A stretch of DNA of 64,000 nt from Irineochytrium annulatum (lineage: Eukaryota; Chytridiomycota; Chytridiomycetes; Chytridiales; Chytridiaceae): assembly GCA_027600665.1 (NCBI GenBank), contig JADGJL010000024.1:1-64000 (forward strand), in the 5' to 3' direction. Under the pieces are notes generated by a model. The model did not search any database, had not been told where the DNA came from, and was given only the letters and a program-made list of their open reading frames with translations. Both the position numbers and the translations under genes were made by a program. How positions within the stretch are numbered: position 1 is the stretch's first letter; the number at the start of each line of letters is the position of its first letter. This document shows positions 1 to 11,112 of this stretch, piece after piece.

Positions 1-1109
1 CGGTGGGGGGGTACGGGAGCGTCGGGCGAGGCTATCCGTGGGTGTTGGGTGTGGTCGCGTCGGGGTGTCGGGATGTTGATGAGCTTTGCAGAGAGGGTTG
101 GGGTAAAAATTCGAGTTGGGGCGGGACGACCGGGAACTGCACACGGCAGATTTCATTGAATGAGCGGCGTTCGAAGCCTGCATCGCGGGCTTACCGGGCT
201 TCGCCGCGAGTGGAACTGCTGGGGAGACGCCGGTAACCAATACCTGGAGATTGCTCACGCTCGCACGTCTACGTGAAACTGGGCTAAACTGGAGGTGCTG
301 CTCGGCCCAAGCGTTCACAAAGCACGACCCCGCTTTCTGCGTGCTTGGCTCACTTGGGCATCCCGGATGGCCATCGATTAAGGGCGCTTCCTTTCGGCCT
401 GTTCGCATGGGCCGGAGCCCACAGCGACTCTGTACAAGGGCCGCCCGTTGCCAGGCCACGATGCTAGGAGGGAAAGCCCTTATGAAGTCATCGCTTGGCG
501 CGCGAGACGGGATAAAGCAAATAGTGCTCTGATGAACGGCAATCGAAAACATCGCAACAAGCGACGCGACCACGAAACGCGATTTTTTCGTTCGCTTTGG
601 ACTAGACGGAACGCGGTTATTGTACTTATGCCAGAAGGACTTCCAGAAATTCTGCCGATCGTGTTTGGATTAACATTTACATGATTGAACGGAACAAGCT
701 GCAAAGTGGGTTCGTCAAAATCGCGTGGCTTCCATTTGGCCATTCTCTCCATGTTCAGCATCCCCTTTTACCCGGCCCCCAGCGCACAGCGGACGGCCGT
801 CCAGAACTTGCTGGCCATAATGCGAGACAGGATGCTGGACACTCCGACTCAGGTGAGGCCTTCCGAGCGAATGATCACGGTTTATTTCAGGGGGTGGGGG
901 GACTGGGACGAACATTATTCAGGCTCAGAACTCGTACGGGGTTTTGCAGTCGAGCGGGGTCTGGTATCAGCAAGCTCCCTGGGCGTTTGGGAACAATGAG
1001 GGTAGGCCCTACCCTTCCATGTCAGCGGACTTGGAAAATTTGCCAATTATGCCACATGATTTTCAAAACTTTCCTTACCTTCTCCCGTGATTTTACACCA
1101 ACACCTAAA
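1..1109. other. No confident gene; possible isolated coding exon near 700-852
   Basis: The first 1.1 kb holds several short open frames on both strands, none of which I recognise. The best candidate is a plus-strand frame that reads FHLAILSMFSIPFYPAP and on to RDRMLDTPTQ, ending at about 852 just before a GTGAGG donor-like site. It could be an exon of a gene whose other exons I cannot place. The rest may be promoter and 5' leader of the gene starting at 1110. Confidence 0.3.
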
Positions 1110-3267
1110 ATGCAGGCTTTTGCGGACGTCACACGCGTCGACTCAGGCCCTGACAGTGGCAGTGGCGGTGGCGGTGGCACGGTTAACGCGGTTGACACGT
1201 CTGTCAAGGACCCGACGGCGGAGGACGCGTCCGCAATTCTGGACCGGTACGAGGCGCTTAAGCAAAATGAGAGGGACGAGCAGTGGAGAAGGGATGCCGG
1301 ATGGAGGATTCGCGCCGAGTGCGCGAGGCGGGCTCTTGGGCCTCGGTTCAGCTTAGCAGGGAGTGGGATGGGAGAGGACGATGAAGATGACGACGGCGGT
1401 CAAGGTCAATTAAATGCGGACGCGAGCATGCGTGACGCGTCGCAGTCCTGGATGTCACAGTCCCAGCTGTGGTCCCAATCCCACTCCGTGACGCTTTCAC
1501 AACACACTCACCGCCACCGCGTCGGCCAACTTATTTCCGAGGAACGCCTCACCCGCCCATTACGGCGCCCCGCACCCACCACCATGGCGCACCACCACGC
1601 CTTCACGGACCTCGCGCGCTCCCACCTCCGCCAGCTGACAACCCACATCGCCGACCCCCCGACGCGCCGCGGTGGGCGCCCCTCTCGCCACCCGGGTCCA
1701 GTTCATGGGACCATCGAGCCTATCCTCGAGTGCGCGCTGGAGCACCTCCGTCTGGGCTTGCACGAGGAGGCGTATGCGGTCATCGAACGCGCGGCGGACA
1801 CGGTCGCATACGGTAGGGAGGAGGTCGTGCAGGGCTACGCGGGGATGGTGGCATTCGCGTGTTGGAGGGTTGAGACGCACGTGTTAAGAGTGGACTGGTA
1901 TGGGGCCAGTGGTGGGGAGGTTGGGGAGGGTGAGGGAAATGTAGAGAGCAGGCATTATGAGAGGGCTGTCGATCATTTCGGGAGGGTGCCGCTTATAAAG
2001 GATTTGTTTGTGCTTTATGCGTACCAGGTACAGCCTGTTCTTACGTCCTTTGGCCTTTGTTAATATGCCACTTTTGACATCCCGCTAATCGTTCATGTTT
2101 ACAAAGCTGGCAAGAGCGGCGGAAGACGACGAACGAGCCCGCGAGGTCCTGGAACACCACGCCGACACCTGTCCCCAAGACCCGAACGCTCAACTCCGAA
2201 TCGCTCTTGAGCTCCTCCGCACCCGCCGCCTACGCTCATCCACGTCCCAAACATTTTCTCAATCCGAAATTTACTCCTCTTTCGCCTCCTTCACCACCAC
2301 CGTTAGCCAAAGCGCGACTGCCTCCGGCCCGGACGAATGGGTTGCGCCCGCGTCCAAATACCTGGAGCTCGACCCGAGGTCAGACCCTCGCTTGATCCTC
2401 CTGCCGCTCGTAGATCAAATCCTTGCCAGCGTTGCTGAGACTGACGACGAGTTTAAGGACGAGGACGGGGACGGGATCGCGGAGCGGGCGATGGTCGCGA
2501 TTGTGAGATTGTTGGCCGCAAGACTTGATTATGCGGGCGGGGAGAGGGATGAGGGCGAGGTGATGGCAATGCGTGGGTGTTGGGAGAGGCTTATCGATGC
2601 GTTGCAGACGTTGGGGGAGCATTATGAGTTGGTAGACGTGTGGGAGGAGCGAGCTGGGTGGTGGCCGGAGTTGCATTTGCCGTGGGGCCTGGTGTGCGCG
2701 TCGATGAGCGAGGGGGACGAAGGTTTGCGGTTGTCACTTTCGTTCAAGCGACGCTGACGAAATCATCTTTCAGCGCTGCTTGTCATCAAGTCCATCGCTC
2801 TCCTCAAGATCTTCCCCGACGCCTCCCGACCCCACGTTTCACACGCCTTCCGCCATCTCCGCTCACCAGCCGCCCCGGCTAACGTGTCAGGTGAAAGCCC
2901 GGCCGCCGATGCCCTTAACTTAGGCTCCGCTACCCTAAGGCCTACCTCCACCAGAATTTTAACGCTTCACAACTCCACCCCGGCGGACCTAACGGAGCTC
3001 TTAGACGCTTCGATGGATGCGACGGACGTCGAGCCAATCCTGGAGTCTCGTGCGGAGCAACCGACCGCACCGCGCGAGATGGCGGCGGGGAGCGCAGAGC
3101 AGCGCCCGTTAAAGAAGAGGAGGAGGCTGCGGAAGAAGGCGGCCAGGTGTAGCGCGGCATTCAGCGCGGACGACGTCAATCCTAGCGAGGCAACTCGGGT
3201 CATGGTCGAAGCTGGGGATGACGATGTTCGGGAGCTAAAGCTGATGAGGCGGTGGGGTGGTTTTTAG
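1110..3267 (+). CDS. TAF1A/Rrn11-like RNA polymerase I initiation factor subunit
   Basis: Three exons fit with frame kept: 1110-2027, 2107-2722 and 2774-3267, giving 675 residues. Both introns have GT..AG ends and a branch-like site (GCTAATC, GCTGAC). The N-terminal third is disordered, with a Gly run, an acidic run and a Ser/Gln stretch. A helical part follows, with TPR-like pieces such as HYERAVDHFGRVPLIKDLF, EHHADTCPQDPNAQLRIALE and EERAGWWPELHLPWG. The paired WW after an acidic helix and the layout recall TAF1A (TAF(I)48)/Rrn11, part of the SL1/core factor that recruits RNA polymerase I to rDNA in the nucleolus. The C-terminus is basic (KKRRRLRKKA) and could be a nuclear localisation signal. 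The family call rests on remembered motifs; another TPR-like nuclear protein is possible. An in-frame ATG at 1059 would add 17 residues. Confidence 0.5.
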
Positions 3268-3570
3268 GTAAGGCTGAGATCGTTGCTGTTAATTTGTAAA
3301 ATCCTGCGGAAATTCCGACTTTGTACTTGTGCATCGCGTAATGCATTTGCTGAGCAATTAAGCTGTTTACTTCGTGTATCTTCATTTTAAAATGCATTAG
3401 ACACATAATAGAGGCGTCGTGCTCTCATCGGTATACAATCTTTCCCATAAACACAAGGGCCAACACCTATCTGATTATCTTAGAGGCCCTTTCTAACATA
3501 GGTTTCTAGAAACACAAAACTATGCATTGAATCAAAGTATAAGCTTCCCCCTCTCCTCGGCAACCACCCA
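3268..3570. other. Convergent intergenic region
   Basis: This A+T-richer stretch lies between the stop codons of two convergent genes. It most likely holds both 3' untranslated regions. I see no ORF, repeat or RNA gene in it. Confidence 0.5.
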
Positions 3571-6074
3571 TCACTCTTCCCGATCGTAAAACAGAAGGTA
3601 TGCTTGTACCTTCGATACCTCCTCCCACGACGACGCTCTCACGCTTGAATCTGAGGCGTAAATCCATTGCTCCTGCGAAGCGCCAACGGGCGTGGTTCTC
3701 ACGTATGCCACATAATGGCCGCCGAAGATGCTCCCCTGGTGAACGACGACGCCAAACAGCCTGTACTGGGAACCCGACCGGTCGGCGGGGACGGGCGCGG
3801 GTTGGCCCTTGACGCGCTCCTCCACCTCGGCCGGCGAAAGGAACGGGCTCAGGTCGAGGCGGTCCCGGAAGGCAACGGGGTCCTCGTTCTTCCGCGTCCG
3901 GCTCGAGCTGCCGACTTGCTGGAAGCGCTTCAGGTGGATCACGAGGACGTTCGGGAAGGAGTGGATGAGAAAACGCTTCCGGAGAGAGAACAATAGGATT
4001 CAGATGTTGCAATACGCGACACGTTGATGAAAAGATATGTTTACCTTGTACGCCCTCGTCAACACAATGGGGCCGCCTTTAGTCCGCGTCGCTGGCTCCG
4101 ACTCGCTGTCCGTCGAAGCTGTCGACGAGACATCCATAGCATCGATCGCCTTAGGTGTACGCAGCACGCACCCGCCGCCCACCGGCGATTTCAACTTCAG
4201 TGATTCCGTCCGCTTTGGCGGCTCCAACGGTCCCGAGAACTCAGGCCCATCCACCGCCATCGCCGTGTTCATCGACTGCAACGAATGCGACCTGGCGGGC
4301 GCCGCCGGCTCTTTCGGCAAGAAGGCCGCCTCAGTATGTTCCAAGATCATCGGCGTCGGCGCGCGATGCGGCCGTACCAACGCGCTGTCCGTGATCACGG
4401 CGCGAACCACCTCGGAGCCGTCGACCGATGACATGTCCGCCGCGTTGTCCGAGGCGATCGAGACCGTCTCGTTCAGCGTCGAGGTACCCGCCGACGCCAC
4501 GGTCGCTGCATCCGACCCGGAGTCGTTTAAGGGGATCACGCTCGAAAAGGGGATCGTTAGCAGGCCCGAGGGCGACTTCGTAGCCGGATGGCGAAGCTCG
4601 CCTTGTGTCGCCATAGGGCTTCCTCTGGGGTGAAGTTCCGGAGTCGAGGGCGGCTTGTTGCATTGTTCGCAAGCGAGGCCGTTTGAGCCGTCCAGCAAAT
4701 CAACGGTCATGAACGAGCTCAAACACTTCAGCACCGTCATGCGGGGTTCCGTATCAACGACGTCAAGCGGCCGCATAATGTTCTCAATGAGCCGCTCGTT
4801 ATCTGTCATCGACGGTGTCCCTGGTCGACTTCCGCTAACCGATGGCGCTCCAACGCCGAGATGAGAGTTGGAGCCAGCACTGGGCTCTCTTTGTCGGTCA
4901 GTTGACGCGGGGCTAGGCGATCGCGATATGCGCTTCATCGCGGCAAAAATCCCAAGCTAGAGACAAACAGAAGTAAGGTAACCGCCCACGTTGAAAATCA
5001 ATGCAACCCACACTAGGCTTCTTGTCGTCGTTGACGATAGGCACAGAAATGTCAAGAAACTCTTCAAATCGGTACGATATCGTCTTGCAAACATCACAGA
5101 CGACGGACGATACCAGCTTCCCACCAAAAATGCTGTCAACAAACGTTCGTTGACCAGAGATGACCATGTTATTCCCATCTCGCGCCAATTGCTCCTCCTT
5201 AACGCCGTCTAGAAGACATCGCAGCAGCTCGTGGCTGTCCTGCTGCCGAAAGCTCTTGTACACGGGATACTTCTTCCCAAGCTGCCCAAAAAGGTTCGAC
5301 GGATTCACCGAAACGCCCTTCCCAGCCTGACTTCGCATGACTTTGATGAAATTTAGGAAGGCCCTCGAGAGCGCCTTTTCGACGAAACCAAGCTGGCGTT
5401 CCCCGTTGGAGTTGGGGGTGCTGGATCCTGATCGATCGCGCACGGAGCGTTCGTACTCCTCGAGCGCGTTTGTGTATGTAAGGCACTGGCGACAGCACGT
5501 TAGAAACGACCCCCAGCAAGAAAAGGGTGTAAAGCTTACCTGCATTACACTATTAAAAAAGCAGGTGTTCCCGAGGTTGACCAAACCGGGCGCTGAGGCC
5601 AACGCCTTCCCCGCTTTTCCGCCCTGCTTTTTAACCCCGTCCACCGCCGGCTTTTCGGCCACCACCGTCTTCTTAGGCTCGCTATTGAAAAGCGCCCGCG
5701 CATCTGTAATGATCTTCAAACGCGTGTCAGCAAACAACGAAGCAACTCCGCCGCGCATAAGTAAGCCGAACCTGGTTCTTGGTCGCGGTCGGCTCCACGC
5801 CGTCGTCGCATGAATAACACCATACATCCAGTGTCTCCAGGTTCAGGACGAGCGCATGCGTCGGGCAATCGGCGTTGTGGGCGAGTGCGTGGGCCTGATC
5901 GTTGCGGCCGCACAGCGTCGCGGCGCAGAACAGGCACACCCACAGGCTCTCAAACCCGCCCTTGGAGGTCGATGGGCACTTCTCGCATGTGTCCTTGCGT
6001 GTCGCCTTCCGAAGCTTCCCGATGTTGACGCCGTTGAGGTGGGCGCATTTCTTGACGGGAAGGTCGGGGTCCAT
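3571..6074 (-). CDS. USP16: USP16/USP45-like ubiquitin carboxyl-terminal hydrolase
   Basis: Five exons join in frame (reading 6074-5772, 5713-5540, 5485-5012, 4956-4045, 3975-3571) to give 755 residues, close to the roughly 800 of human USP16/45. Introns are 54-69 nt. From the N-terminus: a ZnF-UBP domain (KKCAHLNG, CEKCPS, SLWVCLFCAATLCGR, HALAHNADCPTHALVLNL), a basic linker, the Cys box (GLVNLGNTCFFNSVMQ), the mid-domain (FRQQDSHELLRCLLDG, a CDVCK zinc pair), a disordered Ser/Pro-rich insert encoded around 4050-4950, and the His box (SIFGGHYVAYVRT) with YASDSSV. The catalytic Cys and His are present, so the enzyme should be active. Known family members cut ubiquitin from proteins, histone H2A among them for USP16. 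ATG at 6074 is chosen because it begins just before the zinc finger. Confidence 0.93.
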
Positions 6075-6190
6075 GTGGCGCGATGAGGCGATCGCGGAGC
6101 AGGACCGAGGTTGAGTGCGAGAGTGTCCAGAGAGGATTGTCAGGATATGGGACGGCAAACATTTACATAGGGCTCTCACAATCATCAGCT

Positions 6191-7932
6191 TTACTTATTA
6201 AACAAAGGTAAGGCGTCCTTCTTCCAGCTCGCATCCCACCGCACCGACTGGAATGCACGCGTCCCATCCCGAAGGCTCGTCAAAAGATCGGACTTCGATG
6301 GAAAACCTGTAAAGAGGTTCTGCAGGAGTAAGCTAAAAGTGGTCATGTAAGTATCACTGACTGTAAGATGGTCCGCGAGTCCCTGGGAGTTTTCAAATGT
6401 CAGCCCATTCACTCCGCTATGAACCAGCTCGTTCAAGCTTGTAAAACTAAGTGAATGTGTCTCATATAGAACTGAACTCACATTGAATACTTGATAGCGC
6501 ACACGGGTAATTGGCACCCAAACATGTCAACAATTTTCATTGGCAAGTCAAGCCCAGACGAGGAGACATGTAAAGACACTCCGAGATCAGCTGACCCTAG
6601 ACCCGGATGAGCAAGTCATGATGATAAAAAGATCCAACCCAAAAGTTTTGGATAGTCTTCCAAATCAAGCCAAGCCGTGAGTATCCGGCACTTCTTTAGC
6701 TTCAAATTCTTAATCTCCTCCTTATACATTTTCTGCCTCGGCCCCTTCCCCGTAATCACGAACACAAACTCCGGAAGGGCCGGCGTGGACACCGCGAATG
6801 AATCGAGCTTCGAGATAGCATCTAGCAACATCGAAAAGTCTTCATCTTCCGTCCAGCTGGTGCTGCTAACAATTAATGCGGGACGCATATCCCGCAGCTT
6901 GACGGATGACCCGGATGTGTGTGTCAGCAGCGAGTCCGTACGTGGGCCCGTGGACTTGTATCTTACTTCGGAGTCGCCAAAGTCGAGCCCCGATAGGAAC
7001 TGCTCAGTAAGCAACAGCAACATCATAACACGAACGCACTTCATGAATCTCTATCATTGCTAGCCTCCTGAACGAAACCGGTGATCTATCATACAGCACC
7101 TGAACAGGGGCCCTAGCGCAAGCGCAAATATTAAGAGCCCGATGGAATAGCTGGCCGACCTAATCATCATTCTGTGTTGTAGCTCTTCCTTCATCGCCTT
7201 CGTCACGCACAAATGGCTGTCAGCAAGCCGACCGAATCCTCGTTCAAATCTATACTGCATTACTATATTGCGAAGCGAAAAGGAATAAATACTCTTTTGC
7301 AATGTCTACAATGCGACTGGTTCCAAGATTCAGCGCTAGGATGGTGTACCCGAAATTGTGCCAGTCGATGACTAGGCGACTTCCCCTTAGATAGCGTATG
7401 AGCTGCACGACAAAGAGCGTCGGTATGGCTGGCGGGGTCTGAAGGCAGTGTTGGCTCTAACTACAAGATACATCGGGGTCACCGTACTTGCACAAGCACG
7501 TACTCAGGCTTCGGCAGCTTCAACAACATCAAGTAGAGCATGTCTGCGACCTGCAGGACTACGCGTACCACCGCGGCGACAAGGTACCGCCATCGCGGCA
7601 GGTCCGCCGCCAGTTTGAACGGCGTAAAAATGCCATGGATTGTTATCGAGGAGTGCGAGAGAATGTCGTTCAGGGGCTTTGATTCGTTGTAACCGATGAA
7701 ATCGACATGAAAGCTCGTATTTGCGAGCGACAGCGCGTGATATTGCATCCGCGGGGATCGGCCGATGTCACCCAACACGACGACCATCACCCTAGATTTT
7801 GGCTAATACGATCAGTGCTTTGTAAGCTTGATGAGTAATCCGTACGCCGACGCGCCGTCTCAGGAGGTAGATTAGCCATGCCAGTCCGCCCTGACCGATC
7901 AGGGCGATGGCGAGGATAGCCAGAGTTGACAT
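6191..7932 (-). CDS. ALG1: ALG1 chitobiosyldiphosphodolichol beta-mannosyltransferase
   Basis: A GT33-family enzyme that adds the first mannose from GDP-Man to GlcNAc2-PP-dolichol on the cytosolic face of the ER. Exon 1 (start codon at 7932) encodes a signal anchor, [20 protein letters not shown], followed by Arg residues. Exon 2 carries the signature [20 protein letters not shown]. Later exons give [102 protein letters not shown] and a C-terminal [14 protein letters not shown], all expected blocks in the expected order. At least six introns interrupt it. The first splice joins RRR to PKSRVMVVV. The stop is at 6191-6193. The gene diverges from the DHHC gene, with 98 bp between start codons. 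Confidence 0.95.
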
Positions 7933-8030
7933 AAAGGAGGCTGGGGACAAGCCGCATCACAACAACATTCTGTCATCGCCATATCGCCCAGCTCCCCACT
8001 TTCACCTGAACTTGAACATCATCACAGACC
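7933..8030. promoter_or_regulatory. Short divergent promoter between ALG1 and the DHHC gene
   Basis: Only 98 bp separate the two start codons, so both genes must share promoter DNA or overlap in their 5' leaders. I see no clear TATA box. This is inferred from spacing alone. Confidence 0.4.
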
Positions 8031-9437
8031 ATGATCGCCCGCAGGTCAGTCTCCCTTCCGATGCATGCATATTGCCCTCGGAGCCGTCCGGCATCCGACT
8101 GAGGGCGGAACGGTGTGGGCTGCACGAGCCTTTGGTGGCCCTCGACGGATGATCAGACGCACTTGCTAACGCACTTCTGCCTTGGCTCCAGCATATGCCG
8201 AAACTTCAGCTGGCACAAATGCTTCCTCTCGGTTGGACCATTCTTCGTCCTATTCGGAGGTAATCTCATTCTTCTTAAACTCGGCTGACCCGCACGCATG
8301 CAGTCGTCATGATCTTCTTATGGTGCTGGATGTGGTTCGCCGTGACGATGCCCTACCACTACGCGGTGGCCGGTGACGACGGGGAGCGCGTCTACACGGC
8401 CGGCGGCGCCGCCGCGTGGTGGATCTACACGCTCATCGGCGTCTGGCTACTTATCAACACGCTGTTTAATTATTACATGGCCGTCACCCTGGACCCGGGG
8501 TCCATCACCAACCTCGTACCGCCGCCCGATGCCATGTTTAAGAAGGAGGAGAAGAGGGATAAGGACGCTTCAGATGTGTTGGACAAGGATGTGTACGACC
8601 CTTTATTGAAACCGGAAGATCTTCAAGCTTGGAGCATCTGTGACAAGTGTTTGTACCTCTTGCATTTTACTTTCCTGATGCCCCGAAATTGACGACTTCT
8701 TTTAGGCAACCTTCCGCGACCGGAGCGCGCCCATCACTGCAGCGTCTGCAATAAATGTGTTTTAAAAATGGACCATCACTGCCCGTGGATCAACAATTGG
8801 TGAGCCTACATTGTTAAAGAAGAACGAATACTAACTTTCATTCGCAGCGTCGGGCTCCGGAATCACCGGAATTTCTACCTCTTTGTGTTTTGTATACCCC
8901 TGGGGGCCATATACTACTTTCTTATGAACTTCCGGATCTTCTGGACTGTCTTCATTCAGGGGCAAGAGGTAACAGCAAAAAACATCTCTTCCATGATTTT
9001 ATCGCAGCTCATTAACCTTCGTTGCAGTACGCCTGGCCGGCGCCATATTACAAGTATCTATTCATCTGGACGATGCTCTTCACAATCCCGCTCGTGAACA
9101 GTTTGATCGCCTTGGCCAGCTGGAACACGTACCTGGTCGTGACATCCCAGACCGCCATCGAGTTTAGGACCAACATGAGATTCGACTACGAGGCGCAGAG
9201 GCGTGGAGAGGTACGAAAGCTCGCGGACGTTGTTAATGGGTGTACTTAAGTTCTTCTTTTGCACAGTTCTACCAGTATCCTTACGATATGGGATACTACA
9301 GGAACCTGGCGGTGTTCTTGAACCTCGGGCCGAAGTACCCGTGGTGGACGGTGCTCGTACCAATGTACGTCCCTCCGTCAAGTGATGGCACTGTGTACCC
9401 GAAAGTCAGCGGGTATACTCCCAAGCAAGAGGTGTAA
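8031..9437 (+). CDS. DHHC-type protein S-palmitoyltransferase
   Basis: Seven exons (8031-8044, 8192-8259, 8304-8648, 8706-8799, 8848-8968, 9028-9210, 9267-9437) join in frame to 331 residues. The first exon is only 14 nt (MIAR plus two bases), spliced to give [19 protein letters not shown]. Two membrane helices follow ([31 protein letters not shown]), then DPGS, then the zinc-binding Cys-rich domain ([34 protein letters not shown]). The catalytic DHHC reads as DHHC without change. Two more helices follow, with a TTxE-like TSQTAIEF block after the fourth. The C-terminal [19 protein letters not shown] resembles the ZDHHC16-type NWxxFLG region. The enzyme transfers palmitate to cysteines of proteins at endomembranes; its substrates cannot be read from sequence. 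Confidence 0.93.
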
Positions 9438-9577
9438 TCCGGAGGGAATGGGAATGGACAATAGAGCGTAGAGCTTATTATTTTAATGCCGAAAAGAAGC
9501 ATTGCTTTCGAGTAAAGTCGTTACTCCATGAAGTGTTCTGTCGTCTTTTTCTTCGAGTACACGTACCCTGGCACGCA

Positions 9578-11087
9578 ATGAACCAACGTCCGCCAGGCCT
9601 CGCATCCCGCGGTATGAAGATGCCACCCTCAGGGCAGGGCGCCCAGCCGCAACAGTACAATTTGAACCAGTCGCAGCAGCAATACAACGCCAACAAGCGA
9701 CCCTCGGGGTACTCAACCCCAGGCAATGCGCCGCAGCCCCGCCCGGCTCCACCGCACGCCCAGCGCACTCTCACGCCTCGATCTCAGTACCAGCAGCAGG
9801 GACCCGACACCATGTACGGGGGAGGACACGGACACGGGAGCGGCGGCAGCAATGCACCAACGATGAGGGCCGGCGGGTCCAGCGGTGGACAAATGATGTA
9901 TCAGGAAGATCAGCAGGGCGGATTCGGCGCGCAGGGGCATTCGCATACGGGGAGTATTAGTCAGGGCGCGTATGTGACGCCGCATCCACAAGCGCCTCAG
10001 AGGCTGTATGGAAACAACGTGCCGGCGAATGTCACGAGGGCCAGTGACGGGTTTGGGCAGTCTGTCGGCGTCGGTGGACAACAGCAGCAGCAGCAGCAGC
10101 AACCTTCGTTCGCAAACCAGTTCGCTAACTTTCAGAACAACGCCGCGTCGCAGCTGGGCATGCAGTTTGGGGCGCAGGCGTTGCAGCAAGGGGAGCAGAT
10201 TGTGAAGCAGAACGTATGCATGCTATTATCTCTCGCTAAGCTTGACTAATCATTACTTGCAGATCAACAGATACGTGAACGTCTCGAACCTGAAGCGATA
10301 CTTCAACGTGAGCAACTCGTACGTCCTGAACAAGATCAAGGTGCTGCTGTTTCCCTTTCGACACCAGACATGGACGCGTCTTGTAATTAGGGCGAACGAT
10401 GGGCAAATGGAGGGGTTTAAGCCGCCGCGGGAGGATCTGAATGCTCCGGACCTCTACATACCGTCTATGGCTTTTGTGACGTACGTCCTCATTGTGGGAG
10501 CTATGTACGGCGCGGCAAAGAAGTGGGTTATCCTTTGTCGGCTTTTCATTTCTTACGGCCGCGTAGCTTCACGCCAGACGCTTTAGGCCTAACGTCGACG
10601 ACGGCTCTGGTGGTATCAGTTTGCGAGATACTGTTCGTGAAGTTGGGCTGCTATTTGCTCAGCATTTCGAGCGACGCTCCCTTCATGGACCTGGTTGCGT
10701 ACTGTGGATATAAATTTGTTCCGTTGGTCCATGTTGTCCGATGAGACGCTGATTTTTTCAGGATTATCACAGTGTTGATTCAAAAGGCGCTATTTTCAGA
10801 AAGCTGGATTGTTTACTCTGTATTCGCGTACACAGCCCTAGCATACGGCTTCTTTACAGTAAGTGTTCGTAGAATTAAACCGCAAACTAATTCTGCGCCA
10901 GTTACGGACGCTGAAATATATCGTTCTTCCGGAAACAAACTCCACCTTGATGAGTCCGCAAAGAACTCAGCGAATTTACTTTTTATTCATCCTAGTAGGC
11001 CTGCAAACTCTTTTTTCCTTCTTCTTGGTCTACACTGCGCCTTCGCCGCCATCGCCACTTTCGCTTGCAACAAAACCTCTACCATAA
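9578..11087 (+). CDS. YIF1: YIF1 family ER-Golgi transport protein
   Basis: Multi-exon gene. Clear parts are 9578-10213, 10263-10522, an exon starting at 10567, one ending at 10858, and 10902-11087. The N-terminal 200 residues are Gln/Gly/Pro-rich and cytosolic, with an eight-residue polyQ run. The conserved core begins with INRYVNVSNLKRYFNVSNSY, then VLLFPFRHQTWTR, then the five-helix membrane part (SMAFVTYVLIVGAMYGAA; LVVSVCEILFVKLGCYLL; VYSVFAYTALAYGFFT; IYFLFILVGLQTLFSFFLV). LVAYCGYKFV is typical of the family. YIF1 pairs with YIP1/YOS1 in COPII vesicle and Golgi traffic. The join near 10730-10765 does not resolve to a canonical in-frame splice (see findings). The gene converges on the VIRMA-like gene with only 25 bp between stops. 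Confidence 0.9.
10079..10102 (+). repeat. CAG/CAA repeat encoding eight glutamines in YIF1
   Basis: CAA, six CAG codons and CAA in a row encode Q8 in the disordered N-terminal arm of YIF1. It is a simple trinucleotide repeat and may vary in length between strains. Confidence 0.9.
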
Positions 11088-11112
11088 TAAATGCAAATTA
11101 TCTACATTAATG

